DNA from: Methanobacterium_B sp963703015
GTDB lineage: Archaea > Methanobacteriota > Methanobacteria > Methanobacteriales > Methanobacteriaceae
DNA length: 64,000 nt
Reading direction: 5' to 3'
NCBI GenBank assembly: GCA_963703015.1
Contig: OY969779.1
Span: 2,356,001-2,420,000, forward strand
Both the position numbers and the translations under genes were made by a program. Position 1 is the first letter of the stretch, and every line of letters begins with the position of its first letter. The notes below the pieces were generated by a model, which saw only the letters and a list, made by a program, of their open reading frames with translations, did no database searches and was not told the DNA's origin. Positions 42,598 through 50,594 of the stretch are shown piece after piece.

Positions 42598-44370
42598 TTG
42601 AGTTTAATAAAATTTGAAGATTTTTGTTTCAGATATTTAGATCAAGAACTAATCCTGTCTGACATTAATTTTGAAGTAAATGAGGGAGAGTTTGTTTTGT
42701 TTTGTGGACCTTCGGGATCCGGGAAAACAACAATATTATCAAATATGAAAAATGAAATTCGTCCCATTGGAAAATCAGAAGGAGCAATATACTACGATGG
42801 ATTGAACATAAGGAAACTTGAAGATGAAAAGTCTGCATCAGAAATAGGTTATTTGTTCCAGAACCCCGAAGACCAATTCGTTTCAGACAATGTTCTGCAG
42901 GAAATAGCGTTTTCATTGGAAAATATGGGTTTACCACATCAGGAAATAAGAAATAGAATAGCTGAAATGACAGCATTTTTTGGTCTTGACAATTATTTAT
43001 ATAAAAATGTCAATGAGCTCTCAGGTGGACAGAAACAATTGGTCAACTTGTGTTCTCTATTAGTTTTAAAGCCAAGGTTACTTCTTTTAGATGAACCTAC
43101 TTCACAACTTGATCCAATAGCTGCTTATGATTTTTTATCAATACTTAGACGGCTAAATGAAGAATTTTCCATCACAATAATATTAACAGAACATAAAATA
43201 GATAATATATTCCCATTTATAGACAGAGCTGTTTTTTTAGAAGGGGGAAAAATAAAATATGCAGATAAACCTCGACAGATAAGTACGGAAGCTCAAAAAA
43301 GCAGTATATTCCAAAATTATCTCCCCTCTGCAACTAGAATTCACTTCCTGTTAAAATCCAAATATAATTTGCTTGATGAAGCAAAAATTCCACTTAGTAT
43401 TAGGGAAGGTCGTGCCAATTTAAAATTAATAGATAAACACTTGAAAAAAATCTATGACTCAAGAACATCATTATGGAATGGATCAACCAATAAAACAAGT
43501 TCAGAATCAAAAAAGAAGTTCAAAAACATTCCAAACTACATAATCAATTGTCAGAATATATGGTTTGCATATGTGAAGGATCACATGGTGTTAAATGGTA
43601 TTTTCCTTGATGTGAATAAAGGTGAATTTATCAGTATTTTAGGAGGAAATGGCACAGGCAAAACTACATTTATACAAATATTAGCAGGATTAATGAATCC
43701 TGTTAAAGGAAATATACAGTATAAAAATAATATTAGGTTGGCTTATGTCAACCAAAACCCTAAAGTTCATTTCAAAGAAGAAACTGTTGAAGATGAGTTA
43801 TCAGAATCATCTTTAGAAAATCCTGATAATGATTTGAGTTTAAAAAGGAAAAAATTAAAGTTCAATTTTTGGAATAACAATGTGAAGTCCACATCTAATT
43901 CTAAAAATCAAGTAGAATTTAATAGAAATGTAAATAGTAATGAGAAAAATGATCTCATTGAATTGTTTGACCTTACCAAATTGTTAGATAAACACCCATA
44001 TGACTGCAGTGGAGGTGAACAGCAAAAAATTGCCATTTCAAAGGCTTTATTAACTAAACCTGATGTATTATTTTTAGATGAACCTACAAAGGGTATTGAT
44101 CCTGTTTCTAAGATTCAATTGGGTTTAAAACTTAAAAGATTGCAAAAAAATGGTTTAACCATAATTATGACCACGCATGATATTGATTTTGCAGCTGAAT
44201 ATTCTGAAAGAAGCATATTGTTGTTTGATGGAAATATTCAGGTTGATGATACACCAACAAAAGTATTTTCTAAAAATAATTTTTATACAACATTTGTTAA
44301 TCGCATGGTGAAAGATTACTTACCTAATTCCCTAACCTTAAAAGAGGTTAAACAAGAATGGGAAATTTAA
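42598..44370 (+). CDS. ecfA: ECF transporter ATPase, two ABC domains fused
   Basis: I take the TTG at 42598, eight bases after GGAGAG, so the protein starts SLIKFEDFCFRYLDQELIL. The 590-residue chain holds two complete ABC units. Unit 1: GPSGSGKTT (about residues 37-45), LFQNPEDQFVSD (Q loop with the ECF-type P-E-D-Q), ELSGGQKQL, LLLLDEPTSQLDP and LTEHKI. Unit 2: GGNGTGKTT (about 345), VNQNPKVHF, DCSGGEQQK, VLFLDEPTKGIDP and TTHDIDF. A charged insert of about 60 residues (SSLENPDNDLSLKRKK...) sits between Q loop and signature of unit 2. Fusion replaces the usual EcfA-EcfA' pair. It drives corrinoid uptake with EcfT and the S component. Confidence 0.95.
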   Translation: MSLIKFEDFCFRYLDQELILSDINFEVNEGEFVLFCGPSGSGKTTILSNMKNEIRPIGKSEGAIYYDGLNIRKLEDEKSASEIGYLFQNPEDQFVSDNVLQEIAFSLENMGLPHQEIRNRIAEMTAFFGLDNYLYKNVNELSGGQKQLVNLCSLLVLKPRLLLLDEPTSQLDPIAAYDFLSILRRLNEEFSITIILTEHKIDNIFPFIDRAVFLEGGKIKYADKPRQISTEAQKSSIFQNYLPSATRIHFLLKSKYNLLDEAKIPLSIREGRANLKLIDKHLKKIYDSRTSLWNGSTNKTSSESKKKFKNIPNYIINCQNIWFAYVKDHMVLNGIFLDVNKGEFISILGGNGTGKTTFIQILAGLMNPVKGNIQYKNNIRLAYVNQNPKVHFKEETVEDELSESSLENPDNDLSLKRKKLKFNFWNNNVKSTSNSKNQVEFNRNVNSNEKNDLIELFDLTKLLDKHPYDCSGGEQQKIAISKALLTKPDVLFLDEPTKGIDPVSKIQLGLKLKRLQKNGLTIIMTTHDIDFAAEYSERSILLFDGNIQVDDTPTKVFSKNNFYTTFVNRMVKDYLPNSLTLKEVKQEWEI

Positions 44371-44478
44371 TAATGATTTTTTGGCTGATGTTGAAGAAAT
44401 TTATCTAAATTAACTGGATCTACTTTTAAAACTTGACATTTAACAAAAATTAGATATATTTATGTAATTTTTAGATCA

Positions 44479-44507
44479 TATTATATATTAAAACTTTTAA
44501 TTTAAAA
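44479..44507 (+). promoter_or_regulatory. Promoter-proximal element, copy 1 of 3
   Basis: TATTATATATTA runs into AAACTTTTAATTTAAAA here. It agrees with the copy at 47519-47547 in 28 of 29 positions. It contains TTAAAA-C-TTTTAA, a 13-bp palindrome. It ends 33 nt before the first secreted-paralogue start and probably includes its TATA box. Confidence 0.55.
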
Positions 44508-44540
44508 AGTTTAACTTAAAAATGTTGGAAGTTGGTTCAA

Positions 44541-44984
44541 ATGTACTTGAAGAAAATAGTGCCAATATTGGCTTTAATAGCCCTAAGCGGTGTGTTTTTG
44601 ATGGGTTTGCAGGCTGTTAGTGCTACACACACAACAGAAATAAAAACATACACGTGTGATATTAATGATCCTCCGGGAATAGAAATTGTTAAAGAAAAAT
44701 CTTTAATTAAGGATGAGCCTTTTGATATTACATCCTCACTTCATGTAGATGGGGGCAATCCTCAATGGTTTAGATGGGTTAATTACAAAGTTTTCAATTC
44801 TTATGGGGATCAGATAGTTAATGAAGATAGGAACACAGGTTTTGGAGGAATAGCACGTTGTTGGATAGACACTCGACATTGGAATGCAGGTAATTACACC
44901 GTTGAAGTTTCTTATGGTGGTAATGAAAAAGATGATTATCCTCCTGCTTCTAACAAATTTGTATTACATGTTTTACCCTGTTAA
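44541..44984 (+). CDS. Secreted protein, first of two tandem paralogues
   Basis: From the ATG at 44541 (a TTG three codons earlier is less likely) the 147-residue product has a signal peptide MYLKKIVPILALIALSGVFL, with cleavage expected after AVSA near residue 29. The mature part of about 118 residues is polar and beta-rich: SLHVDGGNPQWFRWVNYKVFNSYGDQIV, then EDRNTGFGGIARCWIDTRHW and AGNYTVEVSYGGNE. The AGNYTVEVSY ending is typical of an Ig-like/CARDB-like fold. Two Cys remain after cleavage in the body (TYTCDI, ARCWID) and one at the very end. The neighbour at 45025 is clearly a duplicate. Function unknown; probably a surface or exported protein. Confidence 0.75.
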   Translation: MYLKKIVPILALIALSGVFLMGLQAVSATHTTEIKTYTCDINDPPGIEIVKEKSLIKDEPFDITSSLHVDGGNPQWFRWVNYKVFNSYGDQIVNEDRNTGFGGIARCWIDTRHWNAGNYTVEVSYGGNEKDDYPPASNKFVLHVLPC

Positions 44985-45024
44985 TCTTGATATGAACATA
45001 TAAACTTTAAGGAGTTCGATAAAT

Positions 45025-45462
45025 ATGGATTTGAAGAAGTTATTACCTATTTTGGCAATGATTGCCGTGAGTGGTGTGTTTTTAATGGGTATGTCGGCTG
45101 TTAGTGCTGCCCATACAATGGATGTTAAGGCGTATTCTTATGATCCCTACGACCCACCAGGACCAGAAATTGTAAATCAAATAAACATAACTAAGGGTGA
45201 ATATTTGGATTTTGCTGCCACACTCCATGTTGATGGAGGTAATCCTCTATGGTTTAGATATTTAAATTTCGAGGTTTACAATTCCCAAGGGGACCAAATA
45301 TTAAATCAAGAAAGGAACACGGGTTTTGGAGGAATAGCACGCTGTTGGATAGACTCTAAAAACTGGAAAGCCGGTAACTACACTCTTGTAATATCTTACG
45401 ACGGTAATGAAAAGGAGGATTATCCAATAGCCTTTAAGAAATTCGAAGTGAACATTTTGTGA
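45025..45462 (+). CDS. Secreted protein, second of two tandem paralogues
   Basis: The 145-residue product starts MDLKKLLPILAMIAVSGVFL and has a signal peptide ending VSA-AHT. Its mature part repeats the neighbour's plan almost motif for motif: DPYDPPGPEIVN, LHVDGGNPLWFRYLNFEVYNS, RNTGFGGIARCWIDSKNWKAGNY and SYDGNEKEDYP. The block RNTGFGGIARCWID is identical in both. One Cys is left in the mature part (ARCW), since the first Cys of the neighbour is Ser-Tyr here and the terminal Cys is lost. The ribosome site is AAGGAGTTCG. The 40-nt spacing implies one transcript with the first copy. A T10 tract follows its stop. Role unknown. Confidence 0.78.
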   Translation: MDLKKLLPILAMIAVSGVFLMGMSAVSAAHTMDVKAYSYDPYDPPGPEIVNQINITKGEYLDFAATLHVDGGNPLWFRYLNFEVYNSQGDQILNQERNTGFGGIARCWIDSKNWKAGNYTLVISYDGNEKEDYPIAFKKFEVNIL

Positions 45463-45474
45463 TGAACATTCTCC

Positions 45475-45484
45475 TTTTTTTTTT
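45475..45484 (+). terminator. T10 terminator after the secreted paralogues
   Basis: Ten T residues begin 13 nt after the stop of the second paralogue, the longest T run near any gene end in this part of the window. Archaeal intrinsic termination at such tracts is well known. Confidence 0.6.
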
Positions 45485-45594
45485 AACTATAGTCAGTTTA
45501 ATATTTTTGTTTTATTTTGACCGTAAACAAACCAAGATAATTATTTATTATACGTAATGAAAAATTATAACAATCGAATTATAATATTAAATAA

Positions 45595-45613
45595 TAAAAC
45601 TTTTAACTTAAAA
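45595..45613 (+). promoter_or_regulatory. Promoter-proximal element, copy 2 of 3
   Basis: The 19 bases TAAAACTTTTAACTTAAAA equal those at 47529-47547 exactly. The copy lies 165 nt before the Ala-rich secreted-protein start, further than the other two, so a long leader or a lost gene may intervene. Confidence 0.5.
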
Positions 45614-45778
45614 TTTTAAATTGAAAAAAATTACAATTATTGGGAGGTGTAAAAAAGTCAAAATCAGTAAATTAAGTATTAATACAATCTTATGATTAAA
45701 ATAATGAATATCAAAAGATTAAGCAGCAAAATAATCATTAAAATTCCTTAAAATATAATATTTATAGGAGGATTTAAC

Positions 45779-46717
45779 ATGAATTTTAAACATCTATCCA
45801 TATTTATGATCACGTTTATCATGATATTAGTTACTCCTGCATTTGCTAATGAAGTAACATTCCAACTTCCCACTGAAACCAATACTCACATGAACAACGG
45901 TCTGAATCTCAATAAATACATGAAAATCAAAAGTAATCCATCAAAAAATGTTAAAACTGCTACAATAAAGCAGAATACCGTTCCAAAAACTGTTTCAACA
46001 ACCAAAACTAAAGAACAAACTAGTACACTAAAGAAAGTAACTGTACAAAAAACCAAGAATAATCTAAGGGATAAAAACACTATAAAAATCACTACAACCG
46101 CCACGACATCCTCTGTTAAAATAGTTCCAGCAACTAAAACTAAAAGTGAAGAAATAAGACAAATTGAAAGCAGGGATACGGCAAGAACTTCCGAATTTAA
46201 GGTTATGGATGATGTGGGGAATGTTAAAACAGAAGCTGCAAAAACTAACGGATCTATTGTAACATACGCTAATAGCACAACAACTAATGATAACTCCACT
46301 AAACCAACAGAGAATAACACAAACAATACTTCGGATGATTCGTCTCCAAGTACTGCAAAAATAATAAAAGATGGTTCCATAATAGGTGGTGGAGTAGTTG
46401 CTGCGGGTGTAGCAATAGGAGCAGCAGTGGCAGCAACAACGGCCTCAACAGCAGCCACAGCCGCAGCTGCAGCCTCATTATCCATGGCTGTAACATTGAC
46501 TGAAGCAGCTGCAGCTGCAGGTGCACTTGCAGGTTCTGAAGCTGCAGTATCTGGTATTGTTGCATACGGTGTAGCAGATATGGCAGCTACTGCAGCCGCT
46601 GCAGCAGCAACTACAGCAGCAGTAGCTACGGCAGCAGCAGTGATTGTTACTGTAATAGTTGTAGCAGTTGTTATAATTGCAATACTCGATCTATGTGGTG
46701 TAATCGACTGGTGGTAA
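45779..46717 (+). CDS. Secreted Lys/Thr-rich protein with an Ala/Gly-rich hydrophobic C-terminal domain
   Basis: AGGAGGATTT precedes the ATG. The 312-residue product has a signal peptide (MNFKHLSIFMITFIMILVTPAFA). Next comes a linker of about 175 residues loaded with Lys, Thr and Asn (TATIKQNTVPKTVSTTKTKE..., NSTTTNDNSTKPTENNTNNTS), a likely wall-spanning or glycosylated stalk. The last 110 residues are almost only Ala, Gly, Val, Ile and Thr: GSIIGGGVVAAGVAIGAAVAA, TAAAAASLSMAVTLTEAAAAA and VATAAAVIVTVIVVAVVIIA, ending LDLCGVIDWW. That could be two or three membrane-inserting helical hairpins with glycine-zipper spacing. The 19-base element upstream is shared with other secreted genes. I know no family. 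Confidence 0.72.
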   Translation: MNFKHLSIFMITFIMILVTPAFANEVTFQLPTETNTHMNNGLNLNKYMKIKSNPSKNVKTATIKQNTVPKTVSTTKTKEQTSTLKKVTVQKTKNNLRDKNTIKITTTATTSSVKIVPATKTKSEEIRQIESRDTARTSEFKVMDDVGNVKTEAAKTNGSIVTYANSTTTNDNSTKPTENNTNNTSDDSSPSTAKIIKDGSIIGGGVVAAGVAIGAAVAATTASTAATAAAAASLSMAVTLTEAAAAAGALAGSEAAVSGIVAYGVADMAATAAAAAATTAAVATAAAVIVTVIVVAVVIIAILDLCGVIDWW

Positions 46718-46805
46718 CTTTTAACACCAGTTCTTTATCTTTTAAATCTTTAAAAATAAAAAAAGTAAATCAATTGGAATTGACATTAATGTGCTATAAA
46801 ATAAA

Positions 46806-47018
46806 TTATCTCTTTAAATCAATTTGATCTTTGTTTTTTTCTTTTTTTATACAATCTGGACAGATATATACCTTTTTGTTGGTTTTAAATACTTTTTCAC
46901 ATACTTCACATATGGCATCATTATATCCTTCTTTTTGAGGTTTAATGTCTGCGCAATTTGAGAAGGGTCCAATATTATTTTTTCTTTCAAATAAAGTATC
47001 ACGTTCTTTTTTACTCAT
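46806..47018 (-). CDS. Small zinc-ribbon protein
   Basis: The GGAG at six bases upstream fits the ATG at 47018 (MSKKERDTLFERKN), the fifth codon of the longest frame. The 70-residue product has a four-Cys zinc site: ICEVCEKVF near residues 36-44 and YICPDCIKK near 50-58, with one further Cys (NCADIKP) before it. The rest is basic and charged, ending KKEKNKDQIDLKR. Such small ribbons bind nucleic acid or act as protein adaptors. It faces away from the chagasin gene 550 nt off. It converges with the Ala-rich secreted gene. No specific function can be named. Confidence 0.75.
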   Translation of the reverse strand: MSKKERDTLFERKNNIGPFSNCADIKPQKEGYNDAICEVCEKVFKTNKKVYICPDCIKKEKNKDQIDLKR

Positions 47019-47571
47019 CATATACTCCATTTAACTTAATTCTTTAATTCATTCTTAATACTGAAACTTAGAGTAACATTGGAACTAATAATCATCAATA
47101 TATTTAGTAGATGTGATTAAATAATTGTCGAATTATTAAATTGGACTACATAAATTCATGTTCCTTGGTTAATTAGAGCGGATCAATATCTAAATTAAAT
47201 TCAATATCATTAATGAGAACAGGATTATTTATGATTATGGCAATAAAGTTCCTAATTCATGCTGAATTTCGCAAATTTTAAGATTTTTGCCTTTATTGTT
47301 GTTGGTAAAATCAACAACAAAACTTTTAGAATATTCCTTAATTATCATTTAAGTTGAATATATTGTTTTTTAGTTTTTTTAAGACATAAATTTTATGTAT
47401 TATGCCAATTCCAGGATTTATTATGATGTATTGAATCTAATAATAATTTATAATATTAATACTTAAATTTTTGGAGACTGATTGGAGAATAAACTATTTA
47501 TTTAATGTGAATAGATAGTATTATATATTAAAACTTTTAACTTAAAATAATCAATATGGGAGTGATAATTC
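47019..47571. other. 553-nt stretch with a 9-bp hairpin and the chagasin-gene promoter
   Basis: TTGTTGTTG (47296-47304) and CAACAACAA (47312-47320) form a perfect hairpin with a seven-base loop. The shared promoter element ends at 47547. On the minus strand a 26-codon open run near 47175-47255 (FIAIIINNPVLINDIEFNL) looks protein-like but has no start. No gene is supported. Confidence 0.5.
47519..47547 (+). promoter_or_regulatory. Promoter-proximal element, copy 3 of 3
   Basis: TATTATATATTA followed by AAACTTTTAACTTAAAA. It ends 24 nt before the chagasin-like start codon. The last 19 bases equal copy 2 and the first 22 equal copy 1, so all three promoters share one sequence. Confidence 0.6.
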
Positions 47572-47946
47572 TTGAAAAAGTTTGGTATATTATTATTGTC
47601 TTTAACTGTTTTGTTAATGACCAGCGGGGCCTATGCTGCAGATGTTAATCCAAATTTGTCGGATAATACTATGGGGGTAGGTGATGAATTTGTTGTAACC
47701 TTGGAGGATAACAGTGCATCAACAGGATATGAATGGTGTCTACGTGGCACTACTGATGGTGTTATGCTAATAAGTGAAGAATATTTACCCCCAACTTCCT
47801 TTGCAGTTGGATCTCCTGGTAAAACAATATTCGTATTTAAAGCAACAGAACCTGGAGTTCAGTCTGTGATGTTCGAACTTTTAAGAACTTGGGACACGAT
47901 GCACCCTATAGACAGAAAGATCTTCAACGTCACTGTAGTTGAATAA
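47572..47946 (+). CDS. Chagasin-family (I42) secreted cysteine-protease inhibitor
   Basis: The start is a TTG at 47572, five to six bases after GGGAGTGAT. The 124-residue product has a signal peptide (MKKFGILLLSLTVLLMTSGAYA). Its mature domain of about 100 residues has the chagasin loops: EDNSASTGYEWCLRG (N-x-T-G-Y loop, about residues 47-61), the G-S-P-G-K-T loop near 83-88, and the R-T-W-D near 108-111 that replaces the usual R-P-W. All three loops that enter a papain-like active site are thus recognisable. It is exported and probably restrains the organism's own or foreign cysteine proteases at the surface. Its promoter element is shared with other secreted genes. Confidence 0.88.
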   Translation: MKKFGILLLSLTVLLMTSGAYAADVNPNLSDNTMGVGDEFVVTLEDNSASTGYEWCLRGTTDGVMLISEEYLPPTSFAVGSPGKTIFVFKATEPGVQSVMFELLRTWDTMHPIDRKIFNVTVVE

Positions 47947-48024
47947 TTCATATCCTATTTTTTTTATTAAATTATCCAGTAAACATCTATTATATTCATT
48001 AAACCTAGATTATGTTTTAAGATC

Positions 48025-48693
48025 TTATCCAAATGTTTTTGTTTTGAGATATCCTCCTATCAACCCACATACAGCACCATTTATAATTCCTAGTAATGCA
48101 TAGGGTATTATGAGAAGGAATGAACCTATAAACAAACTTCCAAATAAGAAAGAAATGGTTCCAGTAATTATCGCGTTTTTAGCCCCAATTATCATGTTTT
48201 CAGATAGGTAACCAATAATCACCAACAATACAAATGTGAGAAGCAGTGAGATACCATGGGTAAATACTAATATTAGGATTATTGCTATCGTCATTGGAAT
48301 GACCAAAAACCATTTGATATTATCCAGATTAAATTCATTCATCATGGAATTTAGTAAGTCGAATTGCATTCCTTGAGGATTTTTATGAACTCTACGTTGG
48401 TTACGAGCTTTGTAAATATGTCTTCCTATATTGTTGTAATAAAATTGATTTAATCGATTTTTAAGGTTGATCTCAGGGAGCGAAAATATTGATTTTGATT
48501 TTTTATTCAATCTTTCTTTTATTGTTGGCTTTTTTCTAATGGAGACCTGTTTCCAACTAGGATCAACAATATCTAAATTTTCTACGTATCTTAATTTAGC
48601 ACCACAATTACATTTATCTATAAAATCTTTTGGAGACTCATTAGATTGTAATTTATAATAACTTTTACATTTACTACAAACCAAATAACCCAC
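48025..48693 (-). CDS. Membrane protein with N-terminal zinc ribbon
   Basis: GTG at 48693 is the start, five bases after GAGGTG. The 222-residue product begins with a zinc site: LVCSKCKSYY (Cys 6, 9) and DKCNCGAKLRY (Cys near 29, 31). A basic linker of about 80 residues follows. The last 90 residues are four spans: KWFLVIPMTIAIILILVF, GISLLLTFVLLVIIGYL, AIITGTISFLFGSLFIGSFLLI and ALLGIINGAVCGLIGGYL. The span region, with Gly/Ala repeats and GAKNA, resembles small DUF5518-type proteins, common in Methanobacterium. The zinc ribbon should face the cytoplasm. Role unknown. Confidence 0.75.
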   Translation of the reverse strand: MGYLVCSKCKSYYKLQSNESPKDFIDKCNCGAKLRYVENLDIVDPSWKQVSIRKKPTIKERLNKKSKSIFSLPEINLKNRLNQFYYNNIGRHIYKARNQRRVHKNPQGMQFDLLNSMMNEFNLDNIKWFLVIPMTIAIILILVFTHGISLLLTFVLLVIIGYLSENMIIGAKNAIITGTISFLFGSLFIGSFLLIIPYALLGIINGAVCGLIGGYLKTKTFG

Positions 48694-49027
48694 TTAAACA
48701 CCTCATAATTATTAATTGAACCTTTTCATATTATTCAATTTGGTTTAGATCCGAAATTTTCACAAATATTTTTTCTGTTATGATCTTTAGATGTACATTT
48801 TTTAACAAACTAGAAATAATTGGGTCAATATCCCATTGTTATCATCAATTAACTCTTACTGAGCAAGTGAAACATTTGTTCAATTATTTTGATTATCTTC
48901 CCAAGAATAATCAGATTTTATCGGTAATATGTGTTATGATTAATACTAAACTATATTTGAGCAAAAGGACATAATAATTATTACAATAAGTTGATAATTG
49001 ATGTAGAGTATGAAGGAGGTGAAAAAT
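48694..49027. other. 334-nt divergent intergenic stretch
   Basis: Between the zinc-ribbon membrane gene (-) and the 52-codon gene (+). A 64-codon open frame at 48780-48974 has no ribosome site or recognisable protein pattern, and I regard it as chance. The ribosome site of the 52-codon gene is at its right edge. Confidence 0.45.
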
Positions 49028-49186
49028 ATGGTGGAAACAAACCAAGCTAATGGGGGATCATTGGTAGCTCTTGCCATTATTTTCCTGATTATCTTACTAC
49101 TATTCCCAGCATTTGCATTATGGCTGTTATACGTAGCTATACTCGTAATGCTTATAACAGGAATTATAAGTTTAATAGCAAGATAA
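49028..49186 (+). CDS. Small membrane protein (52 aa)
   Basis: An ideal GAAGGAGGTGA lies five bases before the ATG, one of the strongest translation signals in the window. The 52-codon product starts MVETNQANGGS and is hydrophobic from residue 12 to the end: LVALAIIFLIILLLF, AFALWLLYVAILVMLI, then TGIISLIAR. Two short spans or one long hairpin fit. The polar N-terminus should stay in the cytoplasm or be exported. No family recognised; similar short proteins occur in Methanobacteriales. It is convergent with the metallophosphatase gene, 121 nt away. Confidence 0.68.
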   Translation: MVETNQANGGSLVALAIIFLIILLLFPAFALWLLYVAILVMLITGIISLIAR

Positions 49187-49307
49187 AAACAAAAAATTTC
49201 AAGCCATTTTTAAGGCTTGAATTCAATATTTTTTTTAAATAAATTAACACATATTTGTTTCTTTATTAATATAGGCTTAAATATAACCTAACACAGCGGC
49301 TTCAACA

Positions 49308-50594
49308 TCAATTGGCTTTTAAATTGTTTAAGATTTGTGAATCTAATTTGCTGATTTTGCCTTCATTTGCATACTGATAAAGGCCAACATATCCTTTATT
49401 TGATTCATCATCCTTTGGTGGTATTACCACAACAAACGTCATGGTCAAATCCTTGCTGTCGATCCAGGTTCCAGAGTTCACATAGACATTTTCGTCCATA
49501 TTTTCATTATACGAAGTAATGAGTCTTGCATCGTGGGTATGTCCAAATATGACAATTCTCTTGTTGGAGTTGGGGTTAATGAAAAACTGGTTTGCAGATT
49601 GATCATCTAAATGGCTTGATAAAGCTGCCTTTAAAATGGCCTCTTCAGGAGGGATTAAAATTGGGACTAAATTGTTGGCTTGTCTTTCTTCCCAACTTTC
49701 CACAATTCCCTTGTACAGATTGACATCAATATACTTATTTTCAGGATCCTGATGGGGTAAAATGTCTTTAATTGCATAAGAATCAGTAAATCCATCAATT
49801 CCAGTGCGGATTGCAGGTTCGTAGACTCCTTCGTTCACAGGAAAAACATTTATTAATTTTTCCCAGATCTTGTAGTAGAGATAGTAAAGGTGCTGTTCTT
49901 CTCCTATTTCATTTTCAGTAACAATTGGGATGTCCATTTCTATTTTCGGCCTGCCCTGAACAACTGAACTTGTTGCCATTCTTGTAAAGAAATATCCAGT
50001 CGGTAGTATGGAATCTGTTTTGGTAATGGTTCTGTTTGAATGATCTGGAGCACAGAAAAAATTGTACCTGTGCCCATGTTCAATCACCAACTCCGGAAGA
50101 TTATCTGGACTGTACGCACCTAAACCCTTAACATCACGGGCCTGACTTATACCTGGAAGAATAGCTTCGATTTCTTCTGCAGTTATCAATATATCATGGT
50201 TTCCAGGTACATATGTTAGTTTGATCTGACCATCGTTTATGATATCATTAAATGCATCTATAACCGGTTTATTATTCAACGCTACATTTTTTACAAAGTC
50301 CATTTGCTTCTTTCCCTTGAATGTATCCATGTTCATTGGAATAAACCACTCATCAATTAAATCACCAGCTATTACTAGTTCCTTAATATTTGGTGAGAAT
50401 CTGACCCAATCTAAAAAGTCAATCAGAGCATCTCTGTTTTTGGTAAGTTCAGAGTAAGCATCGTCTGCTCCCAAGTGCAAATCACTGATACAAATGATCC
50501 ACGATCTTTCACCTTCCACACCATCAATAGATTTTACATCCTCATTTATGCCGTTTTCCACAGAATTTTTTGATGTCAATGGATATTCCTCCAT
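49308..50594 (-). CDS. Calcineurin-like metallophosphatase
   Basis: The 428-residue product has the five metallophosphatase motifs: ISDLHLGADD (about residues 36-45), IAGDLIDEW, VPGNHDILI, a lone His in IEHGHRYNFF, and FGHTHDARL near 353. These bind two metals for phosphoester cleavage. The middle insert of about 120 residues (TRMATSSVVQGRPK..., DILPHQDPENKY) covers the site and is not a known domain. There is no signal peptide, so it acts inside the cell. Relatives include LpxH-like and nucleotide phosphatases; the substrate is open. A GGAGG inside the first codons suggests a TTG at 50579 could be the true start, giving 423 residues. Confidence 0.9.
   Translation of the reverse strand: MEEYPLTSKNSVENGINEDVKSIDGVEGERSWIICISDLHLGADDAYSELTKNRDALIDFLDWVRFSPNIKELVIAGDLIDEWFIPMNMDTFKGKKQMDFVKNVALNNKPVIDAFNDIINDGQIKLTYVPGNHDILITAEEIEAILPGISQARDVKGLGAYSPDNLPELVIEHGHRYNFFCAPDHSNRTITKTDSILPTGYFFTRMATSSVVQGRPKIEMDIPIVTENEIGEEQHLYYLYYKIWEKLINVFPVNEGVYEPAIRTGIDGFTDSYAIKDILPHQDPENKYIDVNLYKGIVESWEERQANNLVPILIPPEEAILKAALSSHLDDQSANQFFINPNSNKRIVIFGHTHDARLITSYNENMDENVYVNSGTWIDSKDLTMTFVVVIPPKDDESNKGYVGLYQYANEGKISKLDSQILNNLKAN

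Larger units (their letters stand above)
45463..45778. other. 316-nt stretch: T10 terminator, shared promoter element, orphan ribosome site
   Basis: T10 at 45475-45484 ends the paralogue pair. The element TAAAACTTTTAACTTAAAA at 45595-45613 is identical to 47529-47547. A perfect GGGAGGTG near 45642-45649 is followed by no start codon within 15 nt, so it may be left from a lost gene. Nothing else is recognised. Confidence 0.55.

Noticed and set aside
45886..46485. 199-codon open frame opposite the Ala-rich secreted protein
   Set aside because: It is the antisense shadow of a low-complexity gene; the + strand has signal peptide, ribosome site and promoter element.
48780..48974. 64-codon open frame on the + strand
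   Set aside because: No ribosome site, no recognisable motif, irregular composition and overlap with the region where two divergent promoters must lie.
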